Assembly (NCBI GenBank): GCA_903840165.1
Contig: CAIMEY010000012.1
Location: 62,001-126,000 of the forward strand
Reading direction: 5' to 3'
Length of the DNA stretch: 64,000 nucleotides
DNA from: an uncultured Myxococcales bacterium
Lineage (GTDB): Bacteria > Myxococcota_A > UBA9042
The translations under genes were made by a program, and so were the position numbers. How positions within the stretch are numbered: the first letter of the stretch is position 1; each line of letters starts with the position of its first letter. This document shows positions 61,982 to 64,000 of this stretch, piece after piece. Below the pieces are notes generated by a model. It had not been told where the DNA came from, searched no databases, and saw only the letters and a program-made list of their open reading frames with translations.

Positions 61982-64000
61982 ATGAAGATCACATGCCCAG
62001 CCTGCAATGCCAGTTATCGGTTACCTGACGAGCGCATTCAAGGCAAGAACCGTATCTTCAAGATTGGTTGCAAGAAGTGCGGTGCCGAAATTCGCGTTCG
62101 CGGTGTCGAGACGGCCGAGGAAGTGGGGCGCACGACAATGCCCTTTGCCTTGGAACTGCCTGATGCTGCAAAGCAAACGGCGAGCCTGCAGGTGTGGTTC
62201 GCGGGGCTCGAAGGCAAACAGGTCGGTCCCTTGACCGAGGCCGAAGTCGCCGAACACATCGGGGCCGGGCGCCTAGGGCCCGCTGACTTGGTGTGGAAGA
62301 AGGGATTTTCGCAGTGGATGCCGGTGCGTGAGACGCCACCGTTTGACGAAATGGTGGCCGAAGCGCCGCCCATTCCGGCCGAAGAGAAGCCTGTCGAGAA
62401 GAAGGCACCGCGTCGAGCGCAGACTCTGGAACTCTCTGCAGCGATGATTGAATTGCTGGTCAAGCTCGATGGTCAACAGGAAGGTGCTGAGGCGCAGACG
62501 GTCGAGCCGCCCGCCCTGCCGGCGTTGGATGCCCCGGCGTTGCCGACTTTGGATGCCGATCTGCCGCCGCCGGTTGCCGCGCGATCGGCTCCAAGTGGTG
62601 ATCGTGCTGTCGTGCGACCTGCCGTCGCTAGCAAGGCAGATGGTGTTGATTTGGTTGGGGATATGGCGACGGCTGTATCTCCCGTGCTGGCAGCCGCGGT
62701 CGGCGCTCCGCCTTCACCTGCGCGCAGCACCGGCCCGGTAGCCACGGCATGGAGTCAAGCGGCGGACGCAAAGGCCGCGGAAGCTAAGGCCGCGGAAGCA
62801 AAGGCTGCTGAGGCCCGAGCGGCTGAGGCCAAAGCTGCACAGGCCAAGGCTGCGGAAGCCAAAGCGGCAGAAGCGAAGGCTGCGGTAGCCAAGGCTGCGG
62901 AAGCCAAGGCTGCCGAGGCCAAGGCTGCCGAGGCCAAGGCTGCCGAGTCAAAAGCTGCCGAGGCAAAAGCTGCCGAAGCCAAAGCTGCGGCCCTCGATAG
63001 CAAGACGGTCAAGGCTCCGGAATCAAACGGCAAGCCTGGCCAGGCGGCGACCAAGCCCGCAGAGGTTCCGGCCAAGGCGGGCGACAAGCGGCCGTCAATC
63101 GTCGTCAAGCCCCAGGCGGAATCACCAGCACCCAAGGGTAGTTCGCGTCCCAACATTCAGCCTGTTGAGGCGGCTCGTCCCGTCACGACCCCGGCTGCAG
63201 TGAGTGCTTCCCCCGCCGCCCAAGCCAGCGCGAAGGGCGCTGTGCCGCCCGCCAAGTCGCCTGCACCCGTGGCCGCCAAGGCTGCTGATGTCAAACCTAG
63301 CGTTCCGGCTGGCAAAGCTCCTGCGGCCAAGGCGACGACCAAGAGCAAGTCGGGCCTGTACGCCGCGGCCGGTGCTGCTGTGTTGCTGGTCCTGATTGTG
63401 GTCGGCGTGGTCGCGTCTCAGGGTGGAAAACCTGAAGAAAAGCAGACTGAAACTGCTGCTGCTGCGACGGCCCCCGCGGTTCCGAGCAAGGCCCAGCAGG
63501 ACTTGGCTGCAGCCGTTGCCGCTGACAAGGCAGCTGCGGACAAGGCGGCGGCTGATAAGGCTGCAGCGGACAAGGCGATTGCCGACAAAGCGGCCGCGGA
63601 CAAGACGGCCCAAGGCGATGCTACCGGTCCAGCGGCTGCAGGGGCCGAGGCGGATGCAACGGCCGGGCAACCTGTTGCAGCGGCTGTGGAAGTTGCCAAG
63701 GCGGATGAAGCTGCCAAAGGGGCTGACAAAGCTGTAGCACCTACCGAAAACAAGCCGGCTCCGGAGGCCAAGGCCGACAAAGCGGATAAGGCCGACAAAG
63801 CTGACAAGGCCGACAAAGCCGATAAGGCTGATAAGTCTGACAAGTCCGCCCACGATGACGCAGCCAAGACCGACGCCAAGGCGGAAAAAGCGGCCAAGGC
63901 CGAAGAAGCGCACGCTGCGGCTGAGCAGGCCAAGGCTGACAAAGCAGCGGCAAAGGCTGCAGAAAAGGCCGCTGCGGCGGACAAAGCTGCGGCGGACAAG
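61982..64000 (+). CDS. Zinc-ribbon / GYF / Ala-Lys-repeat membrane protein, C-terminus outside window
   Basis: 673 codons are visible and the frame is still open at the window end. The N-terminal zinc ribbon is CPACNASYRLP...CKKCG (about 5-34), of the MJ0042 type. A GYF_2-like domain follows at about 69-114 (VWFAGLEGKQVGPLTEAEVAEH to WKKGFSQWMPV). After an acidic/Pro region come about fifteen AKAAE pentapeptides (about 260-340), a single TM (about 459-477, LYAAAGAAVLLVLIVVGVV) and a further Ala/Asp/Lys repeat region (ADKAA, then DKADKAD). Such proteins in Myxococcota are large membrane proteins of unknown role; the zinc ribbon and GYF are cytoplasmic. Confidence 0.85.
   Translation, partial: MKITCPACNASYRLPDERIQGKNRIFKIGCKKCGAEIRVRGVETAEEVGRTTMPFALELPDAAKQTASLQVWFAGLEGKQVGPLTEAEVAEHIGAGRLGPADLVWKKGFSQWMPVRETPPFDEMVAEAPPIPAEEKPVEKKAPRRAQTLELSAAMIELLVKLDGQQEGAEAQTVEPPALPALDAPALPTLDADLPPPVAARSAPSGDRAVVRPAVASKADGVDLVGDMATAVSPVLAAAVGAPPSPARSTGPVATAWSQAADAKAAEAKAAEAKAAEARAAEAKAAQAKAAEAKAAEAKAAVAKAAEAKAAEAKAAEAKAAESKAAEAKAAEAKAAALDSKTVKAPESNGKPGQAATKPAEVPAKAGDKRPSIVVKPQAESPAPKGSSRPNIQPVEAARPVTTPAAVSASPAAQASAKGAVPPAKSPAPVAAKAADVKPSVPAGKAPAAKATTKSKSGLYAAAGAAVLLVLIVVGVVASQGGKPEEKQTETAAAATAPAVPSKAQQDLAAAVAADKAAADKAAADKAAADKAIADKAAADKTAQGDATGPAAAGAEADATAGQPVAAAVEVAKADEAAKGADKAVAPTENKPAPEAKADKADKADKADKADKADKADKSDKSAHDDAAKTDAKAEKAAKAEEAHAAAEQAKADKAAAKAAEKAAAADKAAADK

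Noticed and set aside
63122-63999. Antisense Leu/Ala/Ser-rich ORFs at the window end
   Set aside because: Shadow of the Ala/Lys/Asp repeat codons of the zinc-ribbon/GYF protein.

Overview
The window reads as a chromosomal segment of a high-GC, Gram-negative, deltaproteobacterial-type organism, most likely Myxococcota or a close relative. The reasons are several multidomain Ser/Thr kinases, many exported lipoproteins with Asp/Thr/Ala-rich stretches after the lipobox cysteine, Cys-rich 'CDDGxxCT' repeat proteins, outer-membrane barrels and a zinc-ribbon/GYF protein. No rRNA, tRNA, transposase, integrase or phage gene was seen, so this looks like resident chromosome. The taxonomy is an inference.

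Layout. 1-7.5 kb (minus strand): a truncated kinase-AAA-TPR regulator, a cyclic-nucleotide-domain/CPBP protease fusion, a caspase-like protease and a small membrane protein. 7.6-12.1 kb: YceI protein, haem-motif/barrel protein, PilZ-like protein, Cys-rich lipoprotein. 12.6-17.1 kb: a translationally coupled trio (FadL-type barrel plus two probable lipoproteins), divergent from a PAP2 phosphatase. 18-29.6 kb: a complete MoxR/Bat (aerotolerance-type) operon in the order moxR, DUF58, DUF4381-RDD, batA, batB-batC fusion carrying four PPC-like domains, batD-batE fusion. 29.9-34.5 kb: two coupled lipoproteins and a HEAT-repeat protein. 34.6-40.7 kb (plus strand): AI-2E-type permease overlapping a cNMP-domain kinase, then clpS-clpA. 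40.7-46.0 kb: flavoprotein, a 1005-residue Cys-repeat lipoprotein, an Rsm22-type methyltransferase. 46.3-47.9 kb: two tiny exported Lys-rich proteins around the largest non-coding, repeat-rich stretch. 48-54.4 kb: a membrane kinase with an EF-hand loop in its sensor, and two polytopic GT-C-like proteins. 54.6-61.9 kb: an envelope lipoprotein/barrel, two coupled lipoproteins, a second Clp-type unfoldase, a diacylglycerol-kinase-family protein and an unknown small protein. The window ends inside a zinc-ribbon/GYF/Ala-Lys-repeat membrane protein.

The most unusual signals are two families of dispersed intergenic repeats. The first is a promoter-like or hairpin element (plus-strand core TGTATAGCAAG), seen seven times at three loci in short arrays with periods of 136-157 bp. 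The second is a hairpin element (stem GTACCTCTAACCCG in its best copy); two copies abut stop codons and one lies between genes. A divergent inverted relative of the third copy helps enclose a 60-bp tandem duplication at 47.3-47.6 kb. At the protein level the fused Bat proteins, which retain what look like internal signal peptides, and the caspase/cNMP-CPBP pair deserve attention.

Limits: all calls come from reading the sequence and recalling family motifs; no database search or folding calculation was run. Start codons were chosen by hand from ribosome-binding sites, signal peptides and overlaps.
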